Assembly (NCBI RefSeq): GCF_954871325.1
Contig: NC_088775.1
Coordinates: 51,623,561 to 51,687,560 of the forward strand
Direction: 5' to 3'
DNA from: Gordionus sp. m RMFG-2023
Taxonomy: Eukaryota; Nematomorpha; Gordioida; Chordodea; Parachordodidae
Length of the DNA stretch: 64,000 bases
Below the pieces are notes generated by a model. The model was not told the DNA's origin and ran no database searches. It saw only the letters and a program-made list of their open reading frames with translations. The translations under genes were made by a program, and so were the position numbers. Numbering within the stretch: position 1 is the stretch's first letter; each line of letters begins with the position of its first letter. Of this stretch, positions 1-10,851 are shown piece by piece.

Positions 1-999
1 AATATCAGATTCAACGAAACCGCTTGGGCCCAAGCAACTCTTCCAACCAAATTTGGTGGTCTCGGCATCAGATCTCCACATGACTTAGCAATAACTACTT
101 TCATATCGAGTAGTCTCTTGGCAAAGCCAATAACCACCGCCAATAATTCTAAAGATGACCTTTCCTTAATCGTGGCTATGGATATTTGGAAAACAAGGAT
201 CAATGCTGATTCTCATCCCCCCACAACCCATAGACAGAAAGACTGGGATGCACCAGTGGTTGCTCGCTGCGTTGAAACTCTCTTATCTAGCATGCAATCT
301 ACCGACCGCACCCTATTCTCTTCCCTGCTCAATGGTACGGGACATGAGTTTCTTAAGGCCATCCCATCTACCAATCTTCAGCTTCAACTATCCAACAATG
401 AATTTACCCACGCCATCGGCATTCGTCTAAATTGTTCCATCACTCACCCTCACATCTGCTCAGGGTGCAACTCGCCAGTTGATTCGAAGGGTAGACATAG
501 TTTACATTGTCGCTCCTGCAATGGACGATTCATCAGACACAAGCAATGTAATACAATCATCCAACATGCACTGAAATCCGCCCAAATTCCTTCCACTCTA
601 GAACCACAGGGTCTATTTAGATCTGACGGTAAACGTCCTGACGGGATCTCTCAAATCCCATGGAGGAGAGACCAACTTTTGGTATGGGACTATTCCTGTA
701 TTGACCCCTTGGCCCCATCCAACCACGCCATCAACATCCTTGACCAGAAGGAACAACTTAAAACTTCTAAATACACAGAAATAATGAACGATCATTGCTT
801 CATCCCAATCATATCAACCACTCTTGGCACCTTCGGCAAACTCGCCTTAGCATTTTTCAAAAACTTAGGATCACAAATCAGCAAACTCTCAGAAGAACCT
901 CGAGAGGGTTTTTTTCTTCGTCAAAGATTATCCATATCGATTCTCAAAGCTAATTATATCAGTTTCAATGGTAGTCTTCTAGCCAAAGAGCTATCCTAG
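1..999 (+). mobile_element. LINE (non-LTR retrotransposon) ORF, C-terminal end, cut by the window edge
   Basis: The reading frame is open from position 1 to a TAG at 997-999, so this is the last ~332 codons of a longer ORF that begins outside the window. The start reads LPTKFGGLGIRS, a phrase common just after the reverse transcriptase (RT) region of many invertebrate LINE ORFs. Near 460-540 there is a Cys/His cluster (C-x2-C, then H-x2-C and a conserved R-x2-RH). It is followed at about 630-700 by KRPDG and LVWDYSCID. I infer that these form a zinc knuckle plus a restriction-like endonuclease core, as in R2-type LINEs, but this is not proven. The frame is uninterrupted here, so this copy is the youngest-looking of its family in the window; related remnants lie near 12 kb, 29 kb and 37 kb. 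Confidence 0.75.
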
Positions 1000-1923
1000 A
1001 CAACACTTATGTCCCTTTTTCATTTTTGTTTCCCTGCGTCACACCATCTCCGTTCTTTTTTTTTATAGTATTATTATATATTTTTCAAACATTTTAAAAT
1101 ATATATTAAAACATAAAATATTATATTTTCGTTTTTTTAATACTTTATATTATTTATTATTTGAAAATTGAAAATAAAGGATTTTGATTATAAAAAAAAA
1201 TAATAAAAACAATTGAAAAAGTAATATAATAAAATTAATTTTTAAAAACCGCAAATTATTTCAAAGAATTAATGAAAAAATTGAAAAGATCTTAAAATTT
1301 CTATATTTTTAATATATTATAATGTAATGTTATTTTTTTCTCTAAAAAAAGCAATAAATCAATCAAATATCTCATTAAACATTTTCTTTGTTATTTTTAT
1401 TTTCAATATTATTTTTTAGCCTTTCGTATTACCAAGCCTTTCGACTTATAGACCTTGCGAAATTTTTTTGTTTTTTTACCATTATTTCTTTTAAAGAATT
1501 TTTTTTTTAATAATTACAAATGATTTTGTTAAATATAAAAGAATACATATTCAATATCAATATATAAAATCAATTACAGAACAGAAAATAAAATTGCTGC
1601 ACTTATGAAATCAGGCACCGATCATATTGTAAATATATGGTGAATTCCATATCAAATCAACCAAGGTTTCAACCCGACCCCGTTCAATTTTTCTTAAATT
1701 TTGTATACTGGTAGTATATATATACTATAACTAAGAAAAATTTTTTTTTTTACCTTCCAACACTGTTTACCCGCTAAGATGTGGCCGTTTAACCCATTAA
1801 TGGTCAAGATTTTTCTAGTGGATAAAAATGCTCAATTTTTTCAAATTATATTGATTAATGCTCAAATATGATATTCTAAAAAAATCAGCCAAAAAAAATA
1901 ATCCTAAATAGAAAATCTAGCCT
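1000..1923. other. AT-rich stretch: LINE 3' UTR and an interspersed repeat
   Basis: No gene is visible. The first part is probably the LINE 3' UTR and tail. At about 1640-1790 there is a repeat with 'caacccgaccccgttcaat' and 'tttacccgctaagatgtggc'. A related copy lies at 57350-57530, so this is an interspersed repeat family of unknown type. Confidence 0.45.
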
Positions 1924-1939
1924 GGTGCATATATGCACC
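1924..1939. repeat. 16-bp perfect palindrome GGTGCATATATGCACC (copy 1)
   Basis: Perfect self-complementary sequence immediately outside the left TTAA of the piggyBac element. It is followed by GTTAACC. Identical palindromes sit at 4258-4273 and 4600-4615. Confidence 0.9.
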
Positions 1940-1940
1940 G

Positions 1941-4256
1941 TTAACCATTAAGAGGTTAAAAAAGATAAAAATTATATAAAATACTATAAGATTAAAAAAA
2001 CAACAAATATCTTTATTCTTTTTTTGTAATTTATAATAAAAACGAGAAAATGTTTATATATTATGAAAATCCTTGAAACATTTAATATGGAGTGCGATTT
2101 GACATGTTTGGCACATATATCTTGAGTGCGTATGGCAATATCTGCATCTTCGTCTTTTTCCATCTATAATTTTGGATAAATAATGTCCAGATGAATCAAT
2201 AGGGTTTTCACACTGTAATGCAAACTGGCTGGCGTGACCTGTACTTGAATTTTTTTCAATTTTTACTGGCGTTCGAAGGAGGTAGTTAGTAACTTCTCGT
2301 CTAAATGCAAGCAAACTCTTCTTGTCATCTCGATTCACGAATTTCCAGATTTTCCATGAATTTACCAAAGCTACATCAATAAAATTGGTGAATATTGGCC
2401 ACCACCATTTTTTTCCTCTTATTTTTATTCTATATGTAGATATTAGATTATCACATAGATCAACTCCACCCATGTGTTTGTTATAAGCAGTTACCATATT
2501 TGGCTGAGGAATTTTTATTTTAGAAGATATTTTCTTAGAATACCTTGAAACATTAGAAAGCAAAGAGATAGTGTGGCATGTCGATGCAACGGTCACCACC
2601 GAATTATCATTCCAACGAACTACAAATATTTCGTTTAATTTTTCAAACCTATAATCATAATATCCTCTTTCTTTTTTTGCTACAACCTTTATAGATTCAA
2701 CTGGGCAATGCTCTATTCTATTGTCCCTCACAGTTCCAGTTGCAAAATATCCCATTTGTTTTAAGTATGACAAGAGTTTAAATGATGTAAAGAAATTATC
2801 AAAATATATTTTATGATAATTTGGTTTTTGCAATGCCTTTAATAATTTTATGATTACATTTCCACCTAATCCATATTCATATTTATTTTCGCTTTTTCCT
2901 TGATATATATCAAATGAGAATACGTAACCGTCGGAAGAGGCCAATATCCAAGACTTGTATCCGAATCTAATTGGTTTTCCTTTTATGAACATTTTGCAAG
3001 AATGTCTTCCTCGATATGGTATCATCTGTTCATCTATTGATAAATGATGTTTAAAAATTCCGAATTGCTGAAATTTATTATTCAATATATTAATGTAAGG
3101 CCTAACTTTATAAAATCTATCATGTATATCTATTTTAGTATTGTCTGCCAACTGGATATTATATTTCAAATTTCGAAATTGTAATTGGGTCATTGTATCC
3201 CGGATTATTGGAATAGAAATATCGCTGTCATTAGACCAGTACATTCTTTCTTGTGGGAGAGAATGATATCCAGTAAATAATAGAATTCCAATAAATCTCT
3301 AAATATCTTGGATGGTTATGCATATGTTAGGTCTATTCATTTGTTTAGCATAAATATTACTTTGTTCTACAATTAGGGAATATAAGTCTTCGTCGAAAAT
3401 TAAACAAAATATATCTGATGGACTTTTACCATGTAAATCATTTTCAAGTTTTATTACATCTTCCTTTTCTCCATTGAAAGGGCTTGAAGAATATATTGCA
3501 TCCGTTTTTCTCCATTTTAAATTGTGAGAAATTCGAGAATAGCTTCTTGTAGAATATGGTTCTGGAAGGTCGTCATCAACTGAATTATGAATCTCCAATT
3601 CTCCAGCTGTATCTGAAGGCAAAACTCCGACATTTGTTAAGTCATTTTCATCGAAATCTTCTTCATCACTAACTGCAGAGGGGTTTGGCGGAATTATAAC
3701 CATATCTCTTTCTTCAATTGGTTTCTCTTCAAAAAGTTGAGCAAGCGCTTGTTCAATTGTTAGAAAACGTTTCATTAAAAAAATTTATTAAAAATTAAAT
3801 ATCTAGACAAATTATTTTCGTAGAATCTTGATTTTTTTATTAGTCATCTATTATTTTGATAATTTTGATTGAATTGACAAAACAGGTGCATAATATTTTA
3901 TATAAATAAAATAAAATCTTCAGAAAGGAAGAGGCTAAAAATAATTTTAAACTTTTGAATATTTATGAACCTAATAATTTCATATAATTTGATCGGGATA
4001 AAAAATTATAATAGGAACAATATATTATTCGATTTAATCTCAGGGGAAAAAAATTTTTTTAAATTATTTTCAAAAGGTCTTTTTTGGGTATAAAATTTTT
4101 TTTAAAAATTCTTAAGGGGCTCGAGCTACCCACCCCTCCCCTTCCCACCCTTAGTGACGGTAGTGGTTTTAAGTATAATATAAAAAATTATAATTTATTA
4201 TGTTAAATTTCATTTGTTTGAATTTTTTTAAATAATATATACTGCTAGATGGTTAA
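1941..4256 (-). mobile_element. piggyBac-type DNA transposon, near-complete
   Basis: A piggyBac transposase reading frame (2054-3775, minus) lies between TTAA at 1941-1944 and TTAA at 4253-4256. TTAA is the target duplicated by this superfamily. Inside the TTAAs the sequence starts CCATTAAG on the left and, reverse-complemented, CCATCTAG on the right, a short imperfect TIR. The ~2.3-kb size is usual for piggyBac. Outside each TTAA, the inverted 19-base phrase containing GGTGCATATATGCACC mirrors the other side. I cannot tell whether the true TIR extends outward through that palindrome or the element landed in the middle of a palindromic target, so the exact ends are tentative. Confidence 0.7.
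2054..3775 (-). pseudogene. piggyBac transposase, one in-frame stop
   Basis: Read on the minus strand from ATG at 3775 to the stop at 2054-2056, this is one frame broken only by a TAG at 3299-3301; the frame simply continues beyond it (GILLFTGYHSLPQERMYWS). The total would be about 556 codons, normal for piggyBac. The N-terminal ~130 residues are acidic, as usual. In the downstream 396-residue part, the presumed catalytic aspartates are D71 (SIDEQMIPYRGR), D149 (IYFDNFFTS) and D262 (GGVDLCDNL), matching the DDD triad of the family. The C-terminus has the Cys/His-rich domain (CRYCHTHSRYMCQTC...HIKC) that binds transposon ends in known piggyBacs. The intact catalytic set with a single stop suggests recent loss, or a source of activity if the stop is a sequencing error. 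Confidence 0.9.
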
Positions 4257-4257
4257 C

Positions 4258-4273
4258 GGTGCATATATGCACC
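4258..4273. repeat. 16-bp palindrome GGTGCATATATGCACC (copy 2)
   Basis: Same palindrome as at 1924, here just outside the right TTAA of the piggyBac and in mirrored context (GGTTAAC precedes it). Confidence 0.9.
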
Positions 4274-5326
4274 AGTCAACTTTATGTGGTTACCTACTAA
4301 AATATTAATTATTTAAAAATTCAAAAATGATTGATAAATATTGATATATCTATAAAGAATATATACACACTAGTTTTCATCGAAAAAATTTTATAATATG
4401 CTCGTGAGATCACTTAGAAAATTTTGCATTTTAGACCTCATAAATTCGCAAAGTTTGAGGGTTTCTTAGGGGCATAAAAAAATATTTTTTTCATATTTTT
4501 CTTTTCCAGTTTTGAAGTACAATGTCTGAACTATATAAAAATCTTTTTTATTATTTTTAAAAAAAAAACTACTATGTTAAAATAAGGTATATAGGAGGTG
4601 GTGCATATATGCACCGTTAACCAGTAACGGGAAGCGCGGAAAAATGGTATATTTTTTACAAGATGCACCTCATTTATTTTCAAATATCTCGAGAAATAAT
4701 TATGTTGGAAAAATAATTTAAATTTTATTTTGTAGCTTAATAAAAGTTCTTTAAAATGACATAAAAATAAATATGATGGACATTTTATTAATATCGAAAA
4801 CCGGATGTGTAAAACCGGAAATTTTTTTTTTTATAGATAGATATTACACCGCTTTATATTTGTACAAAATCCTAGACTGGGATGAACATGGGTTTAGGAG
4901 TAATCACTCTTTATGTGGCTAAAATTGAACAAATTTAACATTAATATCATCATATTTTAATGAATAGTTATGAAATAATGTAATTTAAAAATTATGTCTA
5001 AATGATAGGCCCTTACTTTTTTTTATCTTTATAAAAATGTTTTGAGAAGTGGCTGGGATAATGAGCTGTTTAAAACTTTAGTTAAATTTTATCTCGAAAT
5101 TAAAATTAGTTGATAAAATAATTTTAAATATTTTATTTTTAGCATAAAATAATCTACCAAAATTGAAATTCAACAATAAATTTTCCCCCATAAATTCAAA
5201 ATTAAAAGAAAGGCTTAATATATTATTTGACGAGAATTCTACAGATTATAAAACATCCAAACAATGGATAGCAGTTGATCGAACTACCCTTGAAACACTG
5301 ACAAAATCTGCTGACGAATTTGTAGA
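4274..5326. other. AT-rich, no gene; third palindrome at 4600-4615
   Basis: No coding signal recognised. At 4600-4615 the palindrome GGTGCATATATGCACC recurs followed by GTTAACC, in the same orientation as the copy at 1924. It is probably a fragment of another element with the same end. Confidence 0.5.
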
Positions 5327-5520
5327 TTATTTAATTGAATAATTAACCAATAGTTCAACCTGCGCTAATACTTCTCGTTCAACTGACATAATTAAAAACG
5401 CTTCTAATTTTTCTTGGTCTATATTAGCTCAGCCTATTTTTTATAATTTTTTAATTTACTAAATGTTCTCTCGCAATTAACCTCCGCAAATGATAGAATA
5501 TCTACTAAATGTTGTTATTA
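5327..5520 (-). pseudogene. hAT transposase C-terminal dimerisation domain, decayed
   Basis: On the minus strand the sequence reads NCERTFSKLK and, after decay, QEKLEAFLIMSVEREVLAQ followed by a stop at 5327-5329. This is the SERxFSxLK...L..L..LSIER pattern of the hAT dimerisation region. Interruptions between the blocks show it is dead. No TIR was assigned to it. Confidence 0.65.
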
Positions 5521-5857
5521 TATTTATTGGAGTCAACCCTAAAAGCCTTTTGCGAAAAAATGATCTGGATATTGGGTCAGATGAAAAAAAGTAACCCAAA
5601 CCTTAGATAGGCCTTTAAAAAACGACCCATATTTTAGATCGGATCGAATAAAATGAGTTGAAGTCGTAAAAAACGATCCGATGTTTGAGTCTGAGTCGAA
5701 AAAAGGACCCAAATATTCGTCTTCTAGTCGACTAAAATATAAAACTCGTATAACGACTTAATAGGTTTTTTAAATTATCTATCGATTGATACCTCTAATA
5801 ACCATATATTTATATACTATAATAAGTTCAATGAGAAATATTAAAATATATGTGTCT

Positions 5858-6175
5858 GTGCTCGGGGTTCATGCCATAGCTGATTTAGTCGATTTTAGAG
5901 CCAAGTGCCAGGTCTGGGTATTAAACAACCAACAATTAACAACACTAATATAAGTAATCGAGTTTGATAAAATTTAAGTTAACCTGAGTTCACGACTCAA
6001 ATTCATAACTCGAGTTGCGACTTGAGTTAACGACTCAAGTTCATAACTCGAGTCGCGACTTGAGTTCACGACTCAAGTTCAGAACTAGAGTTGTAAAAAT
6101 GAGTCGACTAATCGACTTAGAACTCGCTGTCGATTGCAGTCGAAGTCGGTAGAACTCCACTATTTAACAACACTA
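5858..6175. mobile_element. hAT-type termini with AACAACACTA ends and ACTCGAG-rich subterminal repeats
   Basis: Two right-hand ends occur: one finishing at 5947 and another at 6175 (TTTAACAACACTA), the inverse of TAGTGTTGTTAAA seen on the other hAT-like elements here. Between them, 5990-6090 carries several near-copies of cgacttgagttcacgactc, the clustered subterminal motifs typical of hAT ends. The first unit (GTGCTCGGGGTTC... to 5947) recurs at 24331-24417 and in part at 48427. I could not find the matching left ends. Confidence 0.55.
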
Positions 6176-6455
6176 CTATTTGCCATTAATACAATGTCAT
6201 CTGCACATAATAGCTCCCAGGGAAGCCCTTCATGCATTCCTCTAGCCACTACATCTATTAATAAGATAAATAATAATGGACTCAGCACGGATTAATGGCG
6301 GGGGATTAGCAATGTCTTTTGGCGGCTAATGGAGGCCTAAAAGGTTTCCTGTGATCTGGGTTTAGAATAGGATCACCGTCTCTTCGGCGGGGTGTAAAAA
6401 CCACTTAAAAGGGTTGATGTCAGGAAGGGCATACGATTATAAAAACCTTGGTTTA
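6176..6455. mobile_element. RTE LINE fragment with internal inversion
   Basis: 6178-6291 matches the RT region of the RTE element at about 31250-31365 in the same (minus) orientation. 6293-6450 matches the 5' untranslated part of that element (about 33490-33660), but in the plus orientation. The junction lies near 6292. Reading the minus strand, an inverted 5' segment precedes a sense RT segment, the arrangement expected from twin priming. The hAT ending at 6175 removes whatever followed. Confidence 0.75.
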
Positions 6456-6779
6456 AAATATCCTAATGATTACAACATGTAATGATCGATATTTTAGGTA
6501 AATCTATGTATATTACCCATTAATTATAAAAATAAAATTATATATCATGAATTTATATTGGAAATAGGCAGAAATTTAATAATAATAAATCAATGTAACA
6601 CAGTTAATGAGATTTGGGGGGGGATAATATTGAAAAAAAAATTTCATCATTATTTACTAAGAATTTTAAGGAAAAATGTGCCATGGAAATGGGAAAAGTA
6701 ATTAATAAATTTAAAAAATTAATATCAGAACACCAATTTTAACACATTATAATCCGAAAAACCTAATTTTAGCTATTGC

Positions 6780-6922
6780 CGTGTCTCAACATGGACTAAA
6801 ATAAAAAAAACATAATGAATATAATAAAATACAAGATTTTCTGTTTAATTATCGAAATACGCCAACCAAGTTCAATTATGCTTTTCAACCCATAGAACAT
6901 TTACAATTATTATAACCAATAG
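6780..6922 (+). mobile_element. Ty3/gypsy fossil A, integrase fragment (left part)
   Basis: A short stretch with LFNYRNTPTKF matches the late integrase segment of gypsy-family elements (compare the same region of fossil B). The copy is broken and old. It is separated from its probable right part (about 9110-9720) by the TIR element at 6923-8747 and other sequence. Confidence 0.6.
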
Positions 6923-8747
6923 CCATGGGTTTTTTAGTTATTACGATTTAAAAAATCGAAAAATAAATATTTTTTTCAAAAATAAGATGGCGCACCTTTA
7001 TAAAATAACGTGTTTTGTTAAGATGATTATTTTTTTAAACTTTTTTTCATTTTTTAACATAAATAATAAGATTTTCCGCATTACTATCATGAAAAAATAT
7101 TATATAGATCGTTTGATAGGCTTACTTATTATTATTATTATATTGATAACTTGTAAAAATTTTCCTAAAAAGATAGTTAAGATTCCGATATCTCCTACAA
7201 GAAAATATAATAATTAATTGTTGAAAGATAAAAACAAGTTCTCATGCACCTGCCCTAATATTAATTAATTTTTATTTTACAAATATTTTGATATTAATTA
7301 TTTTTCTTTTTAAAATTATTTATAATGTATAAATATAAATGCGTTAAATCTTTTTAAAGAATCTAAACACTTTAATTATAAAAAGAACTTGCGTAAAGTC
7401 ATGACGTGGATGACACAATATTCAAACATTGAGGCAGAACATTATATTTGTGATAAACGGTTATCACAAAAAAATATTGAAAATATAACTATTCTGATAG
7501 TTAATATGCAAATAACATCAACACATCATCAACATCAATAGATACAATCAATATAACTTTAAACGAAATTGGAATATCTCCTATTAAGATAAAAAACTAA
7601 CCGAAAAAAATTATCCAAAAAAAAGGAAAGCGAAAATATAAAAAGCTTATTTCAGATATAATAATTAACAATCCAGAATCGGGTACAAAAGATAATAATG
7701 ATATTACTCAATAATATGAAATCACAATATCCTAATTTATCTAAAATAAAAAAATATCAATTGTTACCATTCTGCCTCCTAATTGGAGCGCGAATAAAAT
7801 AAAAACGACATTCTACGCTATATAATCATATGGCATATAATTCCAAAATCGTTTTAGAAGAAAAGGGGATTCTTTCAACTCAAAATCGAAAGCCTGCAAA
7901 AATATCTCAATCAAAAAACATTTGATATTGTTAAAAAAAAATTTGCAGTGATGAAGTTAGTAGGGTATTACCAGGAAAAAAGATTGCATAATCTAGCATT
8001 GAAAAGGGGGAACGCTCAAAAAAGGTTAGTTCTTAATAATTTGAAAGAATTATATAAATATTTTAAGGCGAGTAATTGTTTACCTAAAATCAACACTAAA
8101 CTATATTCTAATTCGCAGACATTTATTGTGGAGAATATAGTATATCCATGTGAGGATCCTTTGATTGTGGATCAATTAATCGATGAGATTAGAGGATATG
8201 TAATATGTGCATATGAAAACGATTGGTGGTTAGGATTTGTGCAAAAGTGAATGTAATTAGAGATGAAGTAAAAATTAATTTTCTTCACCCTAAAGGACCA
8301 GCAAATTCTTTTGTTTATCCAGCTGCATAGGATATCCTTTTCATCCCAAAAAATAATATTTTAACAATAGTTAGCCTATCAACGGCTACTGGGCGTATAA
8401 TTTATAGCAACACGAAATTATCATGGCGTCAAAAAAACTAAATTTAATGATAAACCAAAAGTAGGTAATATCTTTCATGAATTTTAATTTATCTATTATA
8501 TCTACAAAATTTATAAAATTAACAAAAATTAAAATTTTTTATAAGAAAAAAATGATTATAACCGCAGCTAAATAATCTCATTTCGATTAATGATAGAAAA
8601 TCTTGCTATTTATGTTTAGAAATAGAAAAAAGTTTAAAAAAATAATAATCTTAACAAAACGCGTTATTTTATAAAGGAGCGCCGTCTATTTTTGAAAAAA
8701 TATTTATTTTTTAATTTTTTAAATTCCAATAACTAAAAAACCCATGG
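6923..8747 (+). mobile_element. DNA transposon with ~112-bp terminal inverted repeats, superfamily unassigned
   Basis: The ends are inverted copies of each other: 6923 onward reads CCATGGGTTTTTTAGTTATT, and the reverse complement ending at 8747 reads the same. The match continues for about 112 bases at roughly 90% identity (6923-7035 against 8636-8747), including TTTATAAAATAACG and GTTTTGTTAAGAT. The 1825-bp element interrupts a gypsy fossil. I do not see a convincing TSD; the flanks differ at most positions. It contains one recognisable decayed reading frame (7540-8440). Confidence 0.75.
7540..8440 (+). pseudogene. Transposon-borne ORF of unassigned family, decayed
   Basis: Fragments in changing frames read KKRKRKYKKL, then VTILPPNWS, then a clean 100-residue block at 7948-8250 (QKRLVLNNLKELYKYFK ... 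GYVICAYENDWWLGFV), then FLHPKGPANSFVYP and ATGRIIYSNTKLSW. From memory, this order of blocks (KRLVL.NLKELY, YENDWWLG, HPKGP.SF, TGR) occurs in uncharacterised, multi-copy proteins of many invertebrates. I cannot name the superfamily. Several stops and frame changes mean it is not functional. Its position between long TIRs argues that it is the element's own protein, perhaps its transposase. Confidence 0.55.
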
Positions 8748-9109
8748 TTGTCCCAACCATGAATTTTTTTAATGAATAGATATAAGGTTAGAGAATAAGA
8801 AAATATTAAATTCAAAAATTTGAAAAGCGAAACACCTGGAGTTTTTGTGTTTAAAATTTATAACTTAAATAAAAACCGCAATATTATTTCAAAATAATCC
8901 TTAATATTTAATAAAAGGCCTTTAATAGATTTACAAAATGACATATAACTTATATTTTTAAAATCATTATTTTTTAACTTATCTCAATTTTTAAAAATCG
9001 TATTTTTCGAAAAAGGCCATTTTTGGTACTTTTGACCATTGATATCTCAGGAACTATGAGTACTAGGAGGTTAAAATTTTGGATTCGATGCTTTTTAATG
9101 ATATTCTCT
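8748..9109. other. AT-rich spacer with interspersed-repeat phrase
   Basis: No gene seen. Contains 'gaccattgatatctcagg' and 'gaaaaaggccatttttggta', low-complexity phrases typical of interspersed non-coding repeats. Confidence 0.4.
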
Positions 9110-9720
9110 CAGTATGCAAAATTTTATAAAAAGGTCGGACCGAAAAGTTATCGATTTGGTATGGAATTACCCATACATACCCCAGTTACCTGGTTTTTTT
9201 AATATAAATGAGAAAATATATGCAAAAGATTTAAAAAAAAAGATATTTGGATACCAGGTATCATCGTTAAAGAACAGGACCAATGACATTTTTAGCTGAG
9301 ACTTAATGAGGTTTTTATAAAGATGACATATTAATCAGTTAAAACATAGGTTCGACGAATCGATTTAAAAAATAGAAAGGAAGGAAGAGAAGGGGAAGCG
9401 ATGCAAAATACACCACTAATGAATGAAATTACTCCTATACAAAACTCGATAGCCAAAGACATTAATCCTATACAAGATTCGATTACCAAAGACATTGATT
9501 ATATACACGACTTGATGATCAAAGACATATATCCTATACAAGACTCAATAATATAAAAAACCATCATAAATGAAAAGATTGAAATCAACCAGTAGTAGAG
9601 AACGAAGGTACAAGTAGCCGTTATCCTTAAACGGACAAGAAAACAATTTATACCGTTCCAAATCGAAAGTCTAAAAAAGAGAATAGGTGTAATAGAATCC
9701 ATTAACCTAAAAGGCAATTG
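9110..9720 (+). mobile_element. Ty3/gypsy fossil A, integrase C-terminus and following repeat-rich tail
   Basis: The 5' part carries the integrase C-terminal signature (INEKIYAKDLKKK and a later LKHRFDES-like phrase). It is followed at about 9405-9545 by a degenerate ~42-bp repeat whose translation resembles NPIQDSITKDI. Fossil C at 48.6-49.3 kb has the same order, an integrase end followed by a short-period repeat. The copy is broken and old; LTRs were not identified. Confidence 0.55.
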
Positions 9721-10131
9721 ATAATATGATTAATTGTATTCAAATATATTGTTAATTATGTATGATGTTAATTAATATATTTAGATTGATTTGTAAAAGA
9801 TATATAAACTGAAGTACAAAATATATTAAAGCAGATAAAAATATAATAAATTATTCAATAATAGTCAAATATACCAATTATATTTAAAATCATCGGGTAA
9901 TCTATTCTTCTTGTCTATTGTAAAATTTCGATTCAATTTGAAAATAATTTATGTGATCACCATATTTGTATAATTATGTTTTCAAGCAACGATATAATCT
10001 TAAAATAATTTATAAAAATTCTCACCATAATGAAAAGTATAGAGTTCACTCAAATTATGAAAATTTGATAATTGTTGTATATAAAGGAAATGGAGGAAAT
10101 AAAAAAACGAAAAAATAAGATGGAATGAAAC

Positions 10132-10292
10132 CTCGAAGGAATAGGTACTTCGGTTGCATCGGCTAAATAAACTGCATCTCGCAAACGAACGAAGGTGATT
10201 ATAGGGTTCTGCAAAAAGGGGGCTTCCCCTATCAAAACGTGAGCGGCCTCAACGTTTTCAGGCAACTTTTTCATAAAATGCCAATTGCCAAC
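10132..10292 (-). CDS. SLC4: SLC4-family bicarbonate transporter, exon 5 (last visible)
   Basis: This exon encodes 53 codons plus two bases: VGNWHFMKKLPENVEAAHVL, then IGEAPFLQNPIITFVRLRDA, then VYLADATEVPIPS. It matches the conserved end of the SLC4 cytoplasmic domain (FMKKIP..AEA..VLVGE..FL..P..AFVRL..AV.L....EVP.P.RF), just before the first membrane span. The acceptor is TTAAAG|GTTGGC and the donor TCGAG|GTTTCA, leaving AG to start an Arg codon. It enters in phase 0, as required by the upstream exon at 46180-46427. The usual continuation (FLFxLLGP) is not visible between here and position 1, so the membrane domain lies outside the window. FMKKLP favours the Na+-coupled subgroup over the chloride exchangers, but not decisively. 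Confidence 0.9.
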
Positions 10293-10480
10293 CTTTAATG
10301 TTTTTAGCAAATAAAAAACATAATTATTTTAATTATATATTTTTTTTGTATATAGATTTATCGGCTCAACAATTTATTAGATCACTTCGAAAATTATAAT
10401 AAAAATTGTATATCTAACTAGATAAACTAAAAATAATTTAAAAAATTTTTTTTTTAAACCGTAAAAAAAATTTCAGTATG

Positions 10481-10496
10481 TGTATTTAAATACACA
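10481..10496. repeat. 16-bp palindrome GTGTATTTAAATACAC
   Basis: Perfect palindrome centred on TTAA near the 3' end of piggyBac copy 2. The same palindrome is at 35320-35335 in copy 1. Confidence 0.9.
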
Positions 10497-10513
10497 ATGC
10501 GGCGTGTATAAAG

Positions 10514-10851
10514 TAGTGATCTGCATCGGGCCTAATTTTTCAAGCCCGGCCCGAACCCGAAATTTTTTTAAAAAAATTTACCAATTAATTTTTATAATTA
10601 CTCAAAATAAAAGACATATGTTATATGTCGTTTAGTTTCAATAAATAAAATGAAATATTATTATTTTACATAAAAAATTCAATATAAAATTGATAAATTA
10701 AGATATATTTTAAAAAAATTCCAAAATCCGACCCGGCCCGAATTTTTTTTAAAATATTAGGCCCGGCCCGAACCCGATTATTTTAAATATAATTCGGGCT
10801 TCGGGCCGGACTCGGGCGGGTACGAGCCGGGCCTAACTTTGCAGATCTCTA
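10514..10851. mobile_element. hAT-type MITE, 338 bp, 8-bp TSD
   Basis: Starts TAGTGATCTGCA and ends TGCAGATCTCTA, imperfect inverted termini of the hAT CAGAGATCTGCA type. It is flanked by the direct repeat GTATAAAG at 10506-10513 and 10852-10859. It is non-coding, with GC-rich ends (CCCGGCCCGAACCCG) and an AT core. Its family recurs in damaged form at about 17990-18215, 38486-38699 and 40048-40380. Confidence 0.9.

Noticed and set aside
4600-4640. Alternative right end of the first piggyBac at the third palindrome
   Set aside because: The palindrome and GTTAACC are in the same orientation as on the left, not inverted, so they cannot be the partner terminus.
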